From positions 62,001 to 126,000 of the forward strand of contig NZ_CDBW01000041.1 in the NCBI RefSeq assembly GCF_000820145.1: a stretch of 64,000 nucleotides of DNA. Direction: 5' to 3'. Positions 15,230 to 24,932 of the stretch are shown in pieces (position 1 is the first letter of the stretch; each line of letters opens with the position of its first letter). The DNA comes from Aeromonas sobria. GTDB taxonomy: Bacteria; Pseudomonadota; Gammaproteobacteria; Enterobacterales; Aeromonadaceae. Position numbers and translations under genes: made by a program. The notes under the pieces are model-generated. The model worked only from the letters and a program-made list of their open reading frames with translations. It was not told the DNA's origin and made no database searches.

Positions 15230-18200
15230 ATGACAAAACTCCCCATTTTTTTCCTGGGCGCCGTGCTGGCCATGCCGCTGCATGCCATGGTACTGCCCCT
15301 CCCGCCCGCGACCCAAGCCTATGTGGACTCCATCAAGAAGTTGGAAGTCTGTTATCCGGCGACACTTCCACCTCCTTACCTGTTAGCGGAGGGGGGCTTG
15401 TTCAAGGATCGTTTGGTCAGACTGGCCGACGTATTGCCGGTGCCGCTGACGATTCATGAATTACCTGACTGGCAAGCTGTGCGTGATGCCCTGCTACAGG
15501 GGCGTTGCGATATTGTCCCTCATGTCGGCCCCATCTCCGCCGTACTACCCAACATGCGGGTGAGTCGCGCTATGCTGGAGACCGACTCGGCCATTCTCTA
15601 TCGTGGCGATCTGCATAACGCGACATTTTTAGCCTCACCCGCCATGGGCTCCACTCGAACGCTAAAGGACCTCTACCCTGATGCGGTGATCAAGCCATTG
15701 TCTAAACAGGAAAATCTTTACTCCGCGCTGGAAAGTGGCAAAGGCAACGCCTATCTGGGGGACTATTTGCAACTGCGCTATATGATGCGTGAGTTCCCCG
15801 CGGATGGCTTGCGCTTGCGGCGTTTGCTCGGGAATGAGCGGGTAGTCAGCTATCGACTGATGATGCGTGGTGGACCTGAGTTGGTTCAATTGATTGATAC
15901 AGCAATTCGCTATATGCCTGCCGGTAGCCTGTACGCTGATTTGGGTCGCTATCTCGACCAAGGGTCCCTTTATATCGACCAGCTGCGCTTGACCGATATT
16001 GAGCAGGCCTGGTTGTCCGGCAGACAGCGCACGGTGCGCTTGGTGGTGAACCCCGAGTTAATGCCCTATAGCGGCATCAATGAGCAAGGGGAGACGAAAG
16101 GGTGGAGCGCGGATGTGTTGCGCTGGGTCACGCAGGAGACCGGCCTGACATTCAAACTGGTGCCCGCAGCCAGCAAGGCGGAGGCGATAGATAAGCTGCG
16201 TCGAGGTGAGGCGGATATGATGGCAGGGTTGCCCGAATCACCGGCCCTTGCGGATGAGTTTACCTTCAGCAGGATGATCTCCATCAACCGCTTTGCTTTG
16301 ATCAGCAAGCACACAGTGCCAACTGACCATATCAGTCAGCTTAAACGGCAACGTATTCTGGTCCCTGAGTCGCTCTATGATCCCTCCTTGTTGGCTCAGC
16401 TGGGCCAGCAGGAGTGGATCCGTACCGATAATGTGGCGCAAGGGCTGGCCGCTTTACGTCAGGGCAAAGCAGATGCCATGTTGAGCGAGCTGTATCAGCT
16501 GCAATACCCGCAGCGTACCAACCTGCTGGAAGGGCTCGATATCGAAGAGCTGGAAGACAAGTTTGGTCTTGGATTTGCGATGAACAAACAGGAGATTGAG
16601 CTGGCCGGGGTGTTAGACCGCAATCTGATGATCCTGACGAGTACCCAAATGGATGAACTCAATCAGCGCTGGCGCCGCCTGCTGGTGGTACAGCAGCCTG
16701 GGGTGAGTTATGCCGCCTGGTTTGGCTCCATCTTGATGGCGTTATTGATCAGCATCAGTGTGATTTCGATGATCTGGCGTTCCCGTCAGCAACTGGCCCG
16801 GGAGATAGCCCAGCGCCAAGAAGTTGAGAAGGCGCTGGCTATCGAGAGTGAACTGCGTGAAACCATGTTCCAAGCGTTGCCTGTTCCGGTTTTTTTACGC
16901 AACAGCCAGGGCAAGGTGATCAAGTCCAACAAACAGGGTCGGCGCTTGGCCATCCGTTATGCGGAGCAGCTGATGCTGCCTCCGGTACAACATCAGAAGA
17001 GTGAAGGCGAGCTGGTGTTGGGCGAACAGGTTTTTGCTTATGCCCAGCACCCCTTGCGTTTGGATAAACAAGCGCCCGCGACCGACCTTATCGCGTTATC
17101 GGACATCAGTGTGTTACGTGAGCAAGCTCGTTTCTTGCGCCAGGGTGAACGCCGGCTGCGTGCCTTGACCAATACGGTTCCCGGTGTCGTGCTGCAATTT
17201 ATGTTTGAGCGGGGGCGGGTAGGGAACATCGAGTTTATCAGCCGGGGTTGCTATGAGTTGCTTGGGCTGGCCAGCCAGCAGATCCGCCGTGAACCGAAAC
17301 GGGTGCTCACAATGCTGGAGCGTGAAGATCGCCGCCAGGTCCGCCGCGAGATGTTTGCCATGCTGCAGGGCGGTACGCCTTTCTCGTTCACCCTGCGTTA
17401 CCACCATCCCACCAAAGGCGAACGCTGGTTGCAGCTCTATGGTCGTGGTCGTACCCAGTCACAAGGCTGGCGGATATATGCGGTGATGCAGGATGTGACG
17501 ACACGTATCGAGCAGGATCAGGCATTGCAGCACTCCCATGAGCAGGCGCAGCAAGCGGTGCTGGCCAAGGGGCGCTTCATGGCTGCCATCAGCCATGAGA
17601 TCCGCACCCCGATGAACGCAATACTCGGGTTGCTGGAGTGGTTGGCCAGCACACCATTGTCGCAGGAACAAGGGTCTGCACTGGCACGGGTACGTCAGGC
17701 GGGAGATGAACTGCTTGGCCTGCTCAACGATGTGCTCGATTTCAGCCGCAACGAAAACAGCAAGTTCGCGCTCTCGCCCCAGCCCACCGATTTTACCGAG
17801 CTGTGCGAGCACGTGGCGGCGGTGCACTGGACTAAGGCGCGGGCCAAGGGATTGCAACTGCGCCTGCAGCTGGACCCGGCTCTGCCAGCCCTGCAGACCC
17901 TCGATCCCCATCGGGTGCGGCAGGTGCTGCACAATCTGCTCTCCAATGCCATCAAGTTCAGCCAGCGTGGGGAAGTGGTGCTGTGGGCCGAGCAGGCCGC
18001 GTCGACCTTGCGCTTCGGCGTCGATGATGAGGGGCCGGGGATCACCGCCAAAATGCGCCCTACGCTCTTTATGCCCTTCGAACAGTTTGCCGTTGAAGGC
18101 CAGCTGCGGGCGCCGGGCACCGGTCTTGGCTTGGCGATCTGCAAGCAACTGATCGAACACATGGGGGGGCATATCGATGTTGAGGCGCGAGTCGGCGGCG

Positions 18201-19180
18201 GCAGCCGCTTCTTCTGCGAGTTGCCCCTGAAGCGGGTGCAGCAGAAGCCGGACTGGCAGCCCAAGGTACGACAACTGGCGCTCTCCTTACCCCATGATGA
18301 GGCGCTGAATATTGCAGCCTGGCTCACCCGATTCGGGATCGTTATCGCCAGCAACGCCCACCATAAATTGCAGGCTGAGGTTGATGAACAGGGTCTCTAC
18401 TATTGGGCATGGCAAGGGGAGTCCTGGGTCCCCGGCACCATCATCACCCTGCTGCAGCCACGCTTGATCCCTGGCCAACCGGTCGCTGGCACCCAACCCG
18501 GACTGGGTATGCGGGTGCTGCTGGTTGAAGATCACGATGTCAATCGCGAGCTGATCAGCCTGCAGCTGGGGCAACTCGGTGCCACTGTGGTGACCGCCGC
18601 CAACGGGCAACTGGCGCTGGAAGTGCTGGCACAGCATGAGGTGGACGTGGTGCTGACCGATTTGCAGATGCCGGTGATGAACGGCGCCGATCTTTGCAGA
18701 CAACTGCGTCAATCGATCCGCTTATCCCATCTTCCCGTCTATGTGATCACCGCAGATCTCAGTGAGCAGGCAGCTAGTGAGCTGCAATCCTGTGGTTGCG
18801 ATGGTCATCTCGACAAGCCGGTCGCCCTCAAGGAGCTGGCGACTCTGTTGCGCCATATTGCCAGAGAGGGGGGCAATGCCGTCGCCCCGACACCGGTTGC
18901 TTCGCTGCTGACCGATGAACTGGCGGCCCTTTATCTCAAGGCTACCCGGGATGATCTGGCTGAACTTGATCGCTCTTTTTTAGCTAAAGATGATGTTGGC
19001 GTGAAAGCTGCTTTACATAAATTGAAGGGGGCCGCCAGAATGGTCGGAGCGACCGGGTTGGTGGCGGTCATTGAAGAGTGGCAACAAGCGCCCCATCCGG
19101 CGCTGCAAGCCAGATTGAACCGGGCATTGGAGCAGTTCAGCCAGCAGTTTTCAAAGAGGGCTCAAGATGATCATCACTGA
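15230..19180 (+). CDS. hybrid sensor histidine kinase, EvgS/BvgS type
   Basis: 1316 aa from MTKLPIFFLG at 15230; the in-frame ATG at 15209 lies in the ihfA terminator. A signal peptide (1-19) leads into two tandem periplasmic solute-binding (SBP_bac_3-like) domains at about 25-260 and 265-490. A membrane helix follows at about 496-517 (FGSILMALLISISVISMIW), a coiled coil, PAS-like regions at about 540-760, HisKA with H789 (SHEIRTPMN), HATPase with GTGLGLAICK, a REC domain with D1144 (LTDLQMPVMNG) and an HPt domain with H1263 (HKLKGAARM). This is the full phosphorelay of the EvgS family. The ligand is unknown. The last 14 bases overlap the next gene, so the partner is probably encoded there. 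Confidence 0.93.
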   Translation: MTKLPIFFLGAVLAMPLHAMVLPLPPATQAYVDSIKKLEVCYPATLPPPYLLAEGGLFKDRLVRLADVLPVPLTIHELPDWQAVRDALLQGRCDIVPHVGPISAVLPNMRVSRAMLETDSAILYRGDLHNATFLASPAMGSTRTLKDLYPDAVIKPLSKQENLYSALESGKGNAYLGDYLQLRYMMREFPADGLRLRRLLGNERVVSYRLMMRGGPELVQLIDTAIRYMPAGSLYADLGRYLDQGSLYIDQLRLTDIEQAWLSGRQRTVRLVVNPELMPYSGINEQGETKGWSADVLRWVTQETGLTFKLVPAASKAEAIDKLRRGEADMMAGLPESPALADEFTFSRMISINRFALISKHTVPTDHISQLKRQRILVPESLYDPSLLAQLGQQEWIRTDNVAQGLAALRQGKADAMLSELYQLQYPQRTNLLEGLDIEELEDKFGLGFAMNKQEIELAGVLDRNLMILTSTQMDELNQRWRRLLVVQQPGVSYAAWFGSILMALLISISVISMIWRSRQQLAREIAQRQEVEKALAIESELRETMFQALPVPVFLRNSQGKVIKSNKQGRRLAIRYAEQLMLPPVQHQKSEGELVLGEQVFAYAQHPLRLDKQAPATDLIALSDISVLREQARFLRQGERRLRALTNTVPGVVLQFMFERGRVGNIEFISRGCYELLGLASQQIRREPKRVLTMLEREDRRQVRREMFAMLQGGTPFSFTLRYHHPTKGERWLQLYGRGRTQSQGWRIYAVMQDVTTRIEQDQALQHSHEQAQQAVLAKGRFMAAISHEIRTPMNAILGLLEWLASTPLSQEQGSALARVRQAGDELLGLLNDVLDFSRNENSKFALSPQPTDFTELCEHVAAVHWTKARAKGLQLRLQLDPALPALQTLDPHRVRQVLHNLLSNAIKFSQRGEVVLWAEQAASTLRFGVDDEGPGITAKMRPTLFMPFEQFAVEGQLRAPGTGLGLAICKQLIEHMGGHIDVEARVGGGSRFFCELPLKRVQQKPDWQPKVRQLALSLPHDEALNIAAWLTRFGIVIASNAHHKLQAEVDEQGLYYWAWQGESWVPGTIITLLQPRLIPGQPVAGTQPGLGMRVLLVEDHDVNRELISLQLGQLGATVVTAANGQLALEVLAQHEVDVVLTDLQMPVMNGADLCRQLRQSIRLSHLPVYVITADLSEQAASELQSCGCDGHLDKPVALKELATLLRHIAREGGNAVAPTPVASLLTDELAALYLKATRDDLAELDRSFLAKDDVGVKAALHKLKGAARMVGATGLVAVIEEWQQAPHPALQARLNRALEQFSQQFSKRAQDDHH

Positions 19181-20411
19181 TGAAGAATTACTGGCGTTGC
19201 TCGATTCGGAAGAGCATGAGGCGGCAGGATTTTGCCCCATTGTGCTCTATGCCCTCGATCGCACCTCCCATGAGCTGGCCAGCGCCATGACATTGCCCTC
19301 CTATGTCACGCTGATCCGCACCCAACCGGATGCCTGCTGGCAGTGGCAAGGGCTGTTTGCGGCTGGTGCCATCGCGCTTTACGATCCTGGTGCGCATCAG
19401 CAGGCTGACTACCTTCCTCAACTGCAACAGCATGAGGGGATCTATGCCATTGGTGAAGATTGGCAGGGAGGCCTCGTGGCCAGTTACCGTGACTGGTGTA
19501 ACTGGCTTGCGGCGCGCAAGATTTTGCTGCTCGAAGATCATCCGTTCCAAGGAGTGCAAATGCAGCAAACCATCGCAGCATTGGGTCTTTCTTGCCAATG
19601 GGTGCAGGACGAAACGACTTGTCTTGCGGCGCTGGAGGCGGGCGATATCAGCCTGCTGGTGTGCGATCTCAGTCTGGTGGAACAGGATGCCATCAGCCTG
19701 CTGATGAGCCAGCCCCAGTTGCAGGAGGCTGGGCTGCCCATCGTGCTGCTCTCTGCCCACGAGCAGACCCTGATCGATGGTGCCCGCCGGTTGCTCCACG
19801 ATGCCGGTTTCAATATTCTGGCCGCACTGGCCAAGCCGCTTGATTGCGATGCACTGCTCAGGTTACTGCGCGGACTCTATCTGGGCCCGTTGCGTCAGCA
19901 GCGCTTAAGTGGTCAGCGCCGAACTATCCGCCTGTGGCAGGGGGCTGTGCTGGGGCAGCTTGGTCTGCTCTCCAGCCCTGGCTTCCAGCATCCGGTCTGG
20001 TTGGCGGTGACTGGCTTGCCGAGCCGCTGGGAAGCGCTCAAGGAGTGGTTGGCGGAGCAGTCGCGCACCCCGTCCGAACTGACCCTGCTGATCCACCGTC
20101 GCGATCACCTGCTGAGCAATGCGGATCGTTTCGCATTGGTGCTGCAAGCCAGTCTGGCGGGCAGCAAGCTGGCTCTGCTGCTCGATAGCAGCCAGCATCT
20201 GCCCTTCGACCTGCTGGAGCGGCTGCCGTTGCAGGCCGTATTACTGGGGCAGGGGATCCTGCCTGAGCTCGATGCTTTGCCGCCAGACTCCTTATTGGGA
20301 CGTTTTATGACCCGGGTCGGAGAGCTGGGGATTACCATCTATCTTGATGATCCCTACAATTTGCTCGATGTCGAAGTGTGGCGAGATCGCGGTATTGCGG
20401 GGCGCTGGTAA
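19167..20411 (+). CDS. response-regulator protein with degenerate EAL domain
   Basis: 414 aa, starting inside the kinase gene. The first 110 residues are a degenerate receiver-like region. A clearer REC domain spans about 115-235 (ILLLEDHPFQ, then LLVCDLSLVEQDA with the phosphoacceptor Asp, IVLLSA, LAKPL). The C-terminal 170 residues follow the strand pattern of EAL phosphodiesterases and end in IYLDDPYNLLDVEVWRDRGIAGRW-like sequence, but lack the EAL signature, the DDFGTG loop and the other metal ligands. It is therefore probably an inactive c-di-GMP-type output or a protein-interaction domain. Coupled to the hybrid kinase, it is the likely partner. Confidence 0.75.
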   Translation: MIITDEELLALLDSEEHEAAGFCPIVLYALDRTSHELASAMTLPSYVTLIRTQPDACWQWQGLFAAGAIALYDPGAHQQADYLPQLQQHEGIYAIGEDWQGGLVASYRDWCNWLAARKILLLEDHPFQGVQMQQTIAALGLSCQWVQDETTCLAALEAGDISLLVCDLSLVEQDAISLLMSQPQLQEAGLPIVLLSAHEQTLIDGARRLLHDAGFNILAALAKPLDCDALLRLLRGLYLGPLRQQRLSGQRRTIRLWQGAVLGQLGLLSSPGFQHPVWLAVTGLPSRWEALKEWLAEQSRTPSELTLLIHRRDHLLSNADRFALVLQASLAGSKLALLLDSSQHLPFDLLERLPLQAVLLGQGILPELDALPPDSLLGRFMTRVGELGITIYLDDPYNLLDVEVWRDRGIAGRW

Positions 20412-20414
20412 CTC

Positions 20415-21056
20415 ATGCCGCGCTACCTCTGCTGGCCGATACACAGGGAGCGCCTGGCCAAGGGGCTCGATGGTTGGCCTCATCCGGTTTCGCGCACCGC
20501 GCTGCCGCTGGCGATGAGCGTTACAGGCGTACCTTGTCTGCTACGGGAGCTGCATGGTGTAGAGCCTGCTCGCATGCTGGCAGCCTATGATGCACTCAGT
20601 GAAGAGAGCATCTATCTGCGTTTTATGCGTGCCAAACGAACGCCAGCACCGGAACAGGTCGCACAGTTTCTTGATTACAATCCCGATCATCAAATCTCAT
20701 TATTGCTAACGGATCTGGCGGGTCAGCCGTTGGCTCAGGCTCAATCTATCCGCCGCCGTTTGCATCCCGATCGAGCAGAATTTGCCTGTATCGTGGCGGA
20801 CCATTTCCAGCATAAGGGGGCAGGCAGACGCATTTTATTGTCGCTGGCACTGCTGGCCCGGGCGGACGGGATCCTGGATTGGACGGCGGAAGTGCTGGCC
20901 CAGAATCGGCCTATGCTCACCCTGTTAAAGCGGTTGGGCTTGCCGCTGACCTTGGTCACTGGTCGAGAGATGGTATTTGTCAGGCTTGATTTGTCGGCGC
21001 TGGATCCCTGGTTGCCAGTGCCGCCAGCCGGACCCTTTAAGACCAAGGGCGAATAG
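20415..21056 (+). CDS. GNAT-family acetyltransferase, Pat/AcuA-like domain
   Basis: 213 aa, starting 3 nt after the previous stop, so probably the same message. Residues about 55-200 read as a GNAT fold resembling the acetyltransferase end of PatZ: LSEESIYLRFM, then HFQHKGAGRRILLSLALLARA with the Q-x-x-G-x-G/A acetyl-CoA loop, then a C-terminal EVLAQNRPMLTLLKRLGLP that packs against the cofactor. Unlike PatZ there is no N-terminal acyl-CoA-synthetase-like domain. The gene is directly upstream of a CobB deacylase, which hints that the two write and erase lysine acetylation, but the substrate is unknown. Confidence 0.82.
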   Translation: MPRYLCWPIHRERLAKGLDGWPHPVSRTALPLAMSVTGVPCLLRELHGVEPARMLAAYDALSEESIYLRFMRAKRTPAPEQVAQFLDYNPDHQISLLLTDLAGQPLAQAQSIRRRLHPDRAEFACIVADHFQHKGAGRRILLSLALLARADGILDWTAEVLAQNRPMLTLLKRLGLPLTLVTGREMVFVRLDLSALDPWLPVPPAGPFKTKGE

Positions 21057-21116
21057 AGCCATTTTTTACCCTGTGCTAAGGTCACATTCATTATGCGGGG
21101 ATAGACGGAGCAGCTT

Positions 21117-21890
21117 ATGGCGCAGTCATATAAACATATCGTGATCCTGACAGGAGCGGGCATCTCTGCCGAATCAGGCATCAAGACCTTCCGAGCCTGT
21201 GATGGATTGTGGGAAGAGCACAAGGTCGAGGATGTGGCGACCCCCGAGGGGTATGCCAGGGATCCCGAGCTGGTGCTCGGGTTTTACAACTCTCGCCGCA
21301 AACAGCTGCAACAACCCCAGGTTCATCCTAATCCCGCTCACTATGCGCTGGCCCGCCTCGAGCGTCTTCTGCCGGGTTCGGTCACCCTGGTGACCCAGAA
21401 TATCGACAATCTGCACGAGAGTGCTGGTAGCAAGAACCTTATCCATATGCACGGCGAGCTGCTCAAGGCCCGTTGCCCCGAGTCCGGTCAGGTGATCGAG
21501 TGGCGCGGTGATCTCCATCAGGATGAGCTCTGCTCCTGCTGCCAGTTTCCCCAGCCGATGCGCCCCCATGTGGTGTGGTTTGGCGAGATGCCGCTCGGGC
21601 TGGATCGGATCTACAGCGCGCTGGCCCAGTGCGATCTCTTTATCTCCATTGGCACTTCGGGGGCTGTCTATCCGGCGGCGGGCTTTGTTCACGAGGCAGG
21701 CCTCAACGGTGCGCACACCATTGAGCTCAATCTCGAGCCGAGCGAGGTGGGTAGCCAGTTTGACGAGAAGCGCTATGGCCCCGCCTCCCTGCTGGTCCCC
21801 GCCTATGTAGATGAGTTGCTGGAGGCATGCGGCATCCATCAGCCCAAACAGGTGGAGGGGCACAACTGGATGGAGATGCGTGAACGCTAA
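21117..21890 (+). CDS. cobB: NAD-dependent protein deacylase (sirtuin)
   Basis: 257 aa, class III/SIRT5-like. NAD-binding motif [14 protein letters not shown] near residue 13, TQNIDNLHE (about 97), catalytic His in IHMHGEL (about 110), and a zinc site made of C-x-E...C-S-C-C residues ([15 protein letters not shown]). The Tyr and Arg in FYNSRRKQL (about 60-66) are the pair that lets this class remove succinyl as well as acetyl groups. Length and order match E. coli CobB. The upstream GNAT gene is the natural counterpart. Shares a bidirectional terminator with rbsR. Confidence 0.96.
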   Translation: MAQSYKHIVILTGAGISAESGIKTFRACDGLWEEHKVEDVATPEGYARDPELVLGFYNSRRKQLQQPQVHPNPAHYALARLERLLPGSVTLVTQNIDNLHESAGSKNLIHMHGELLKARCPESGQVIEWRGDLHQDELCSCCQFPQPMRPHVVWFGEMPLGLDRIYSALAQCDLFISIGTSGAVYPAAGFVHEAGLNGAHTIELNLEPSEVGSQFDEKRYGPASLLVPAYVDELLEACGIHQPKQVEGHNWMEMRER

Positions 21891-21912
21891 GCAGCAGGGA
21901 TGGCAGAAAAGC

Positions 21913-21940
21913 AAAAGGCGACTCGGGGAGTCGCCTTTTT
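21913..21940. terminator. bidirectional terminator between cobB and rbsR
   Basis: AAAAGGCGACTC, GGG, GAGTCGCCTTTTT. A-run and T-run flank a perfect stem, so it serves both converging genes. Confidence 0.9.
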
Positions 21941-21955
21941 GTTGGTCAGTGCCCG

Positions 21956-22981
21956 TTACGATTGAGCGGGCAGAGGGGAGCAGAGAGGGGCGCAAGATTG
22001 CCTGATCACCAGATCTGGGTCGACGGTGATCAGGTGGTTCTCTACCTCCTCGCCGTTGATCCGCGCCAGCAGCCGGGTGACGGCCAGGCGTCCCAGCTCC
22101 TCTTTGGGCTGGTTGATGGTAGTGAGCGGTGGTGAGAGGTATTGGGCCAGCGCCACATTGTCATAGCCGACGATGGAGATATCCCGTGGTATCACAATGC
22201 CAGCCTGATGTGCGGCACTGATGGCCCCCATCGCCATCATGTCGTTACAGACAAAGAGTGCGGTAGGGCGCGCGGGGAGTGCCAGCAGCCGCTCCATGGC
22301 GGCAAAGCCGCTGGCGCAGTCAAAGTCCGCCTCCTGGATCCACGCCGGATTGACGGTGAGACCCGACTCCAACAGTGCCTTTTCAAAGCCTGCCTGCCGC
22401 TGGTTAGCGGGGGCGCGACTCTGGGGGCCTGTGATGCAGCCGATGGCGGTATGGCCCAGCTCAATCAGATGACGGGTCGCCAGATAGCCGCCGTGAAAAG
22501 AGTTGTCGGCGATCAGATCCACATCCGCGCTGACCAGACCCCAATCCATCACCACCACCGGCAGACTCTTGAGCCAGTCAAGCTGGTTGAACACCTCTTG
22601 CTGCCCTTCGCTGCACATGATCAGCAGGCCATCGACCCGCTTGCGTAGCATCATCTTGAGGTAGGACAGCGCCGTCTCGGCCTGCCCCTCGGTGTTGCCC
22701 AGCATCAGGTTGTAGCCCTGCTCGAAACAGTAACGCTCAACTCCGCGCACCACTTCGGCAAAGAAGGGGTTGCTGGAGGTGGTGACCAGCATGCCGATAC
22801 TGTTGGTCTCCTTTACCTTGAGGCTGCGCGCCACCAGGCTCGGGGCGTAGTTGAGCTCGCGCATGGCGGTAAAGACCCGCTCGCGGGTTGCTTCACTGAC
22901 GAAGCGGGTCTCGTTGATGACGTGGGAGATGGTGGTGGTAGAGACCTGGGCCCTCGCCGCCACCTCCTTGATATTGGCCAT
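21956..22981 (-). CDS. rbsR: ribose operon repressor, LacI family
   Basis: 341 aa. N-terminal LacI HTH (IKEVAARAQVSTTTISHVIN) with hinge helix ARSLKV, then a periplasmic-binding-protein-like effector domain (SNPFFAEVVRGVE, VCNDMMAMG, DISIVGYDNVALA). Family knowledge: RbsR represses the rbs operon until ribose binds. It is the last gene of the operon and its start overlaps the rbsK stop by one base, so it controls its own transcription. Candidate operators lie upstream of rbsD. Confidence 0.95.
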   Translation of the reverse strand: MANIKEVAARAQVSTTTISHVINETRFVSEATRERVFTAMRELNYAPSLVARSLKVKETNSIGMLVTTSSNPFFAEVVRGVERYCFEQGYNLMLGNTEGQAETALSYLKMMLRKRVDGLLIMCSEGQQEVFNQLDWLKSLPVVVMDWGLVSADVDLIADNSFHGGYLATRHLIELGHTAIGCITGPQSRAPANQRQAGFEKALLESGLTVNPAWIQEADFDCASGFAAMERLLALPARPTALFVCNDMMAMGAISAAHQAGIVIPRDISIVGYDNVALAQYLSPPLTTINQPKEELGRLAVTRLLARINGEEVENHLITVDPDLVIRQSCAPLCSPLPAQS

Positions 22982-23913
22982 CAGCGCTCCGGAGCCGCTT
23001 GCGTCAGCAAGAAGGCATCCACCTCAGCTTTGCTGGGGATTGAGCTCTGGGCGCCGAATTTGGTGACCGAGAGCGCCGCTGCACCGTGGGCAAAACGCAC
23101 CGCGTCGCTGAACTCGGCACCGGCCAGTTCCGCCGCCAGCAGGGCGCCGTTGAAGGTATCGCCGGCAGCTGTGGTGTCTACCGCTTTGACCCGAAAACCC
23201 GGGATGAGCTGTTGCTGTTGTCCGTTGCTGCAATAGACTCCTTGGGAGCCCATCGTGATCATTACGTCCGCAATCCCCATCTGGTGGAAGCGGGCCGCCG
23301 CCTCGCGGGCACTGGCTTCGTCGGTGACTTTTACGCCGGTCAGCAGCTCGGCTTCGGTCTGGTTGGGGGTGATGAGATCCACCAGCGCCAGCAGGTCGCT
23401 CGAGAGCGGGCGGGCGGGGGCGGGGTTGAGCACCACCCGGGTGCCGTGGGCGCGGGCCAGACGAGCCGCTTCGAACACGCTTTCGAGCGGCACTTCCAGC
23501 TGCAGCAGCAGGGTATGGGCGTTGGCGATCATGGTTTCATGGCGTTTTACCACCGCAGGGGAGAGGGCCCCGTTGGCTTCGGCGGAGATGCCGATGCTGT
23601 TCTCCCCCTCATCGCTGACATAGATGATGGCGATGCCGGTGGGCAGGGTGTCGTCGAGTTCGACTGCGCTCACATCGATGCCATCCTTGGCAAAGCCAGT
23701 TTTCATCTGGTGGCCGATGGCGTCATCACCGATACGGGCGATAAAGGAGACGGGAGCGCCAAGGCGCGCGGCGGCGACCGCCTGATTGGCACCCTTGCCA
23801 CCGGGGACAACCTGATAGCTGTGACCGGTCAGGGTTTCACCCGGACGGGGAAAGTGGGGTACGCGCAGCACATGGTCTGCATTGACACTGCCCATAACGA
23901 CGAGACGATTCAT
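22981..23913 (-). CDS. rbsK: ribokinase
   Basis: 310 aa from MNRLVVMGSVNADH at 23913, with GGAG upstream; the longer frame reads through the intercistronic hairpin. PfkB family: the N-terminal signature GGKGANQAVAAARLG and the C-terminal DTTAAGDTFNGALLA with the catalytic Asp are intact. Phosphorylates ribose to ribose-5-phosphate in the cytoplasm. Lies between rbsB and rbsR. Confidence 0.97.
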   Translation of the reverse strand: MNRLVVMGSVNADHVLRVPHFPRPGETLTGHSYQVVPGGKGANQAVAAARLGAPVSFIARIGDDAIGHQMKTGFAKDGIDVSAVELDDTLPTGIAIIYVSDEGENSIGISAEANGALSPAVVKRHETMIANAHTLLLQLEVPLESVFEAARLARAHGTRVVLNPAPARPLSSDLLALVDLITPNQTEAELLTGVKVTDEASAREAAARFHQMGIADVMITMGSQGVYCSNGQQQQLIPGFRVKAVDTTAAGDTFNGALLAAELAGAEFSDAVRFAHGAAALSVTKFGAQSSIPSKAEVDAFLLTQAAPER

Positions 23914-23987
23914 GTTGATTACTCCTGATGCATCTTGGCTTGAACACTTGCTAGGGTGAATCCAAGCCGGGAGGCACCGCGATTGAA

Positions 23988-24013
23988 AGGAAAAAGGGGA
24001 GGCGAGCCTCCCC
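23988..24013 (-). terminator. attenuator hairpin between rbsB and rbsK
   Basis: Read on the minus strand, GGGGAGGC pairs with GCCTCCCC and is followed by TTTTTCC, 9 bases after the rbsB stop. Likely allows more binding protein than kinase. Confidence 0.75.
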
Positions 24014-24021
24014 AATGTTAA

Positions 24022-24900
24022 TTACTTGCTGACCACTTGCAGCGGCACCGGAATGGATTTCTCTACCGGTTGACCCTTGAGCACCTTGTCGGCAGTTTCA
24101 ACGCCAATGGCACCGATCAGTGCCGGTTGCTGGGCCACGGTGGCGGCCAGTTTACCTCTGGCTACCGCAGCTTTGCCATCATCAGTGCCGTCGAAGCCGA
24201 CGATCATCACCTCTTTACCGGCAGCCTGTACCGCGCGGATGGCACCCAGCGCCATTTCGTCGTTCTGGGCGAACACGGCTTGTACGGTCGGGTGGGCCGC
24301 CAGCAGGTTTTCCATGACGTTCAGACCCTTGGTGCGGTCAAAGTCGGCCGGCTGGGAAGCGAGTACCTGCAGCTTGTTGGCGGCCACCGCCAGGGCAAAG
24401 CCTTCGCCACGGTCACGGGCAGCGGAGGTACCGGCGATCCCTTCCAGCTGGATCACCTTGGCACCGGTACCCAGCTTCTCGGTGATGAAGTCACCGGCCA
24501 GCTTGCCACCGGCTACGTTGTCGGAGGCGATGTGGGCCTTGACCTCACCCTGCGCCGCGCCACGGTCCAGGGTCAGCACCGGGATGTTGGCCTTGTTGGC
24601 CAGACGGATGGCGTTGCCGACCGCTTCGGAGTCGGTGGGGTTGATCAGAATGGCACCGACCTTGCGTACGGTGAGATCTTCCATATTGGAGAGCTCTTTG
24701 GCCGGGTCATTCTGGGAATCCAGCACCACCAGCTCGTAACCAAGCTCCTTGGCTTTGGCTTCGGCCCCCTCTTTCATGGTGACGAAGAAGGGGTTGTTGA
24801 GGGTGGAGACCACCATGGCCAGGGTTTGATCGGCGGCCTGGGCAGTGCCCAGCACGGACATGATGGCGGCAGCGAGCAGGGTATTGAGCTTTTTCATCAT
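24022..24900 (-). CDS. rbsB: ribose-binding periplasmic protein
   Basis: 292 aa. Signal peptide of about 22 residues ([22 protein letters not shown]). Ribose/galactose type-I binding-protein fold: [14 protein letters not shown] at the start, [29 protein letters not shown] and VGFDGTDDG are the usual ligand and hinge stretches. It feeds ribose to the RbsAC transporter and in enterics also to chemoreceptor Trg. It is followed by a hairpin that likely sets its expression above that of rbsK. Confidence 0.97.
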   Translation of the reverse strand: MMKKLNTLLAAAIMSVLGTAQAADQTLAMVVSTLNNPFFVTMKEGAEAKAKELGYELVVLDSQNDPAKELSNMEDLTVRKVGAILINPTDSEAVGNAIRLANKANIPVLTLDRGAAQGEVKAHIASDNVAGGKLAGDFITEKLGTGAKVIQLEGIAGTSAARDRGEGFALAVAANKLQVLASQPADFDRTKGLNVMENLLAAHPTVQAVFAQNDEMALGAIRAVQAAGKEVMIVGFDGTDDGKAAVARGKLAATVAQQPALIGAIGVETADKVLKGQPVEKSIPVPLQVVSK

Positions 24901-24932
24901 TTCATTCCTTGTGTGTGGCTGGTGTTACGTTG

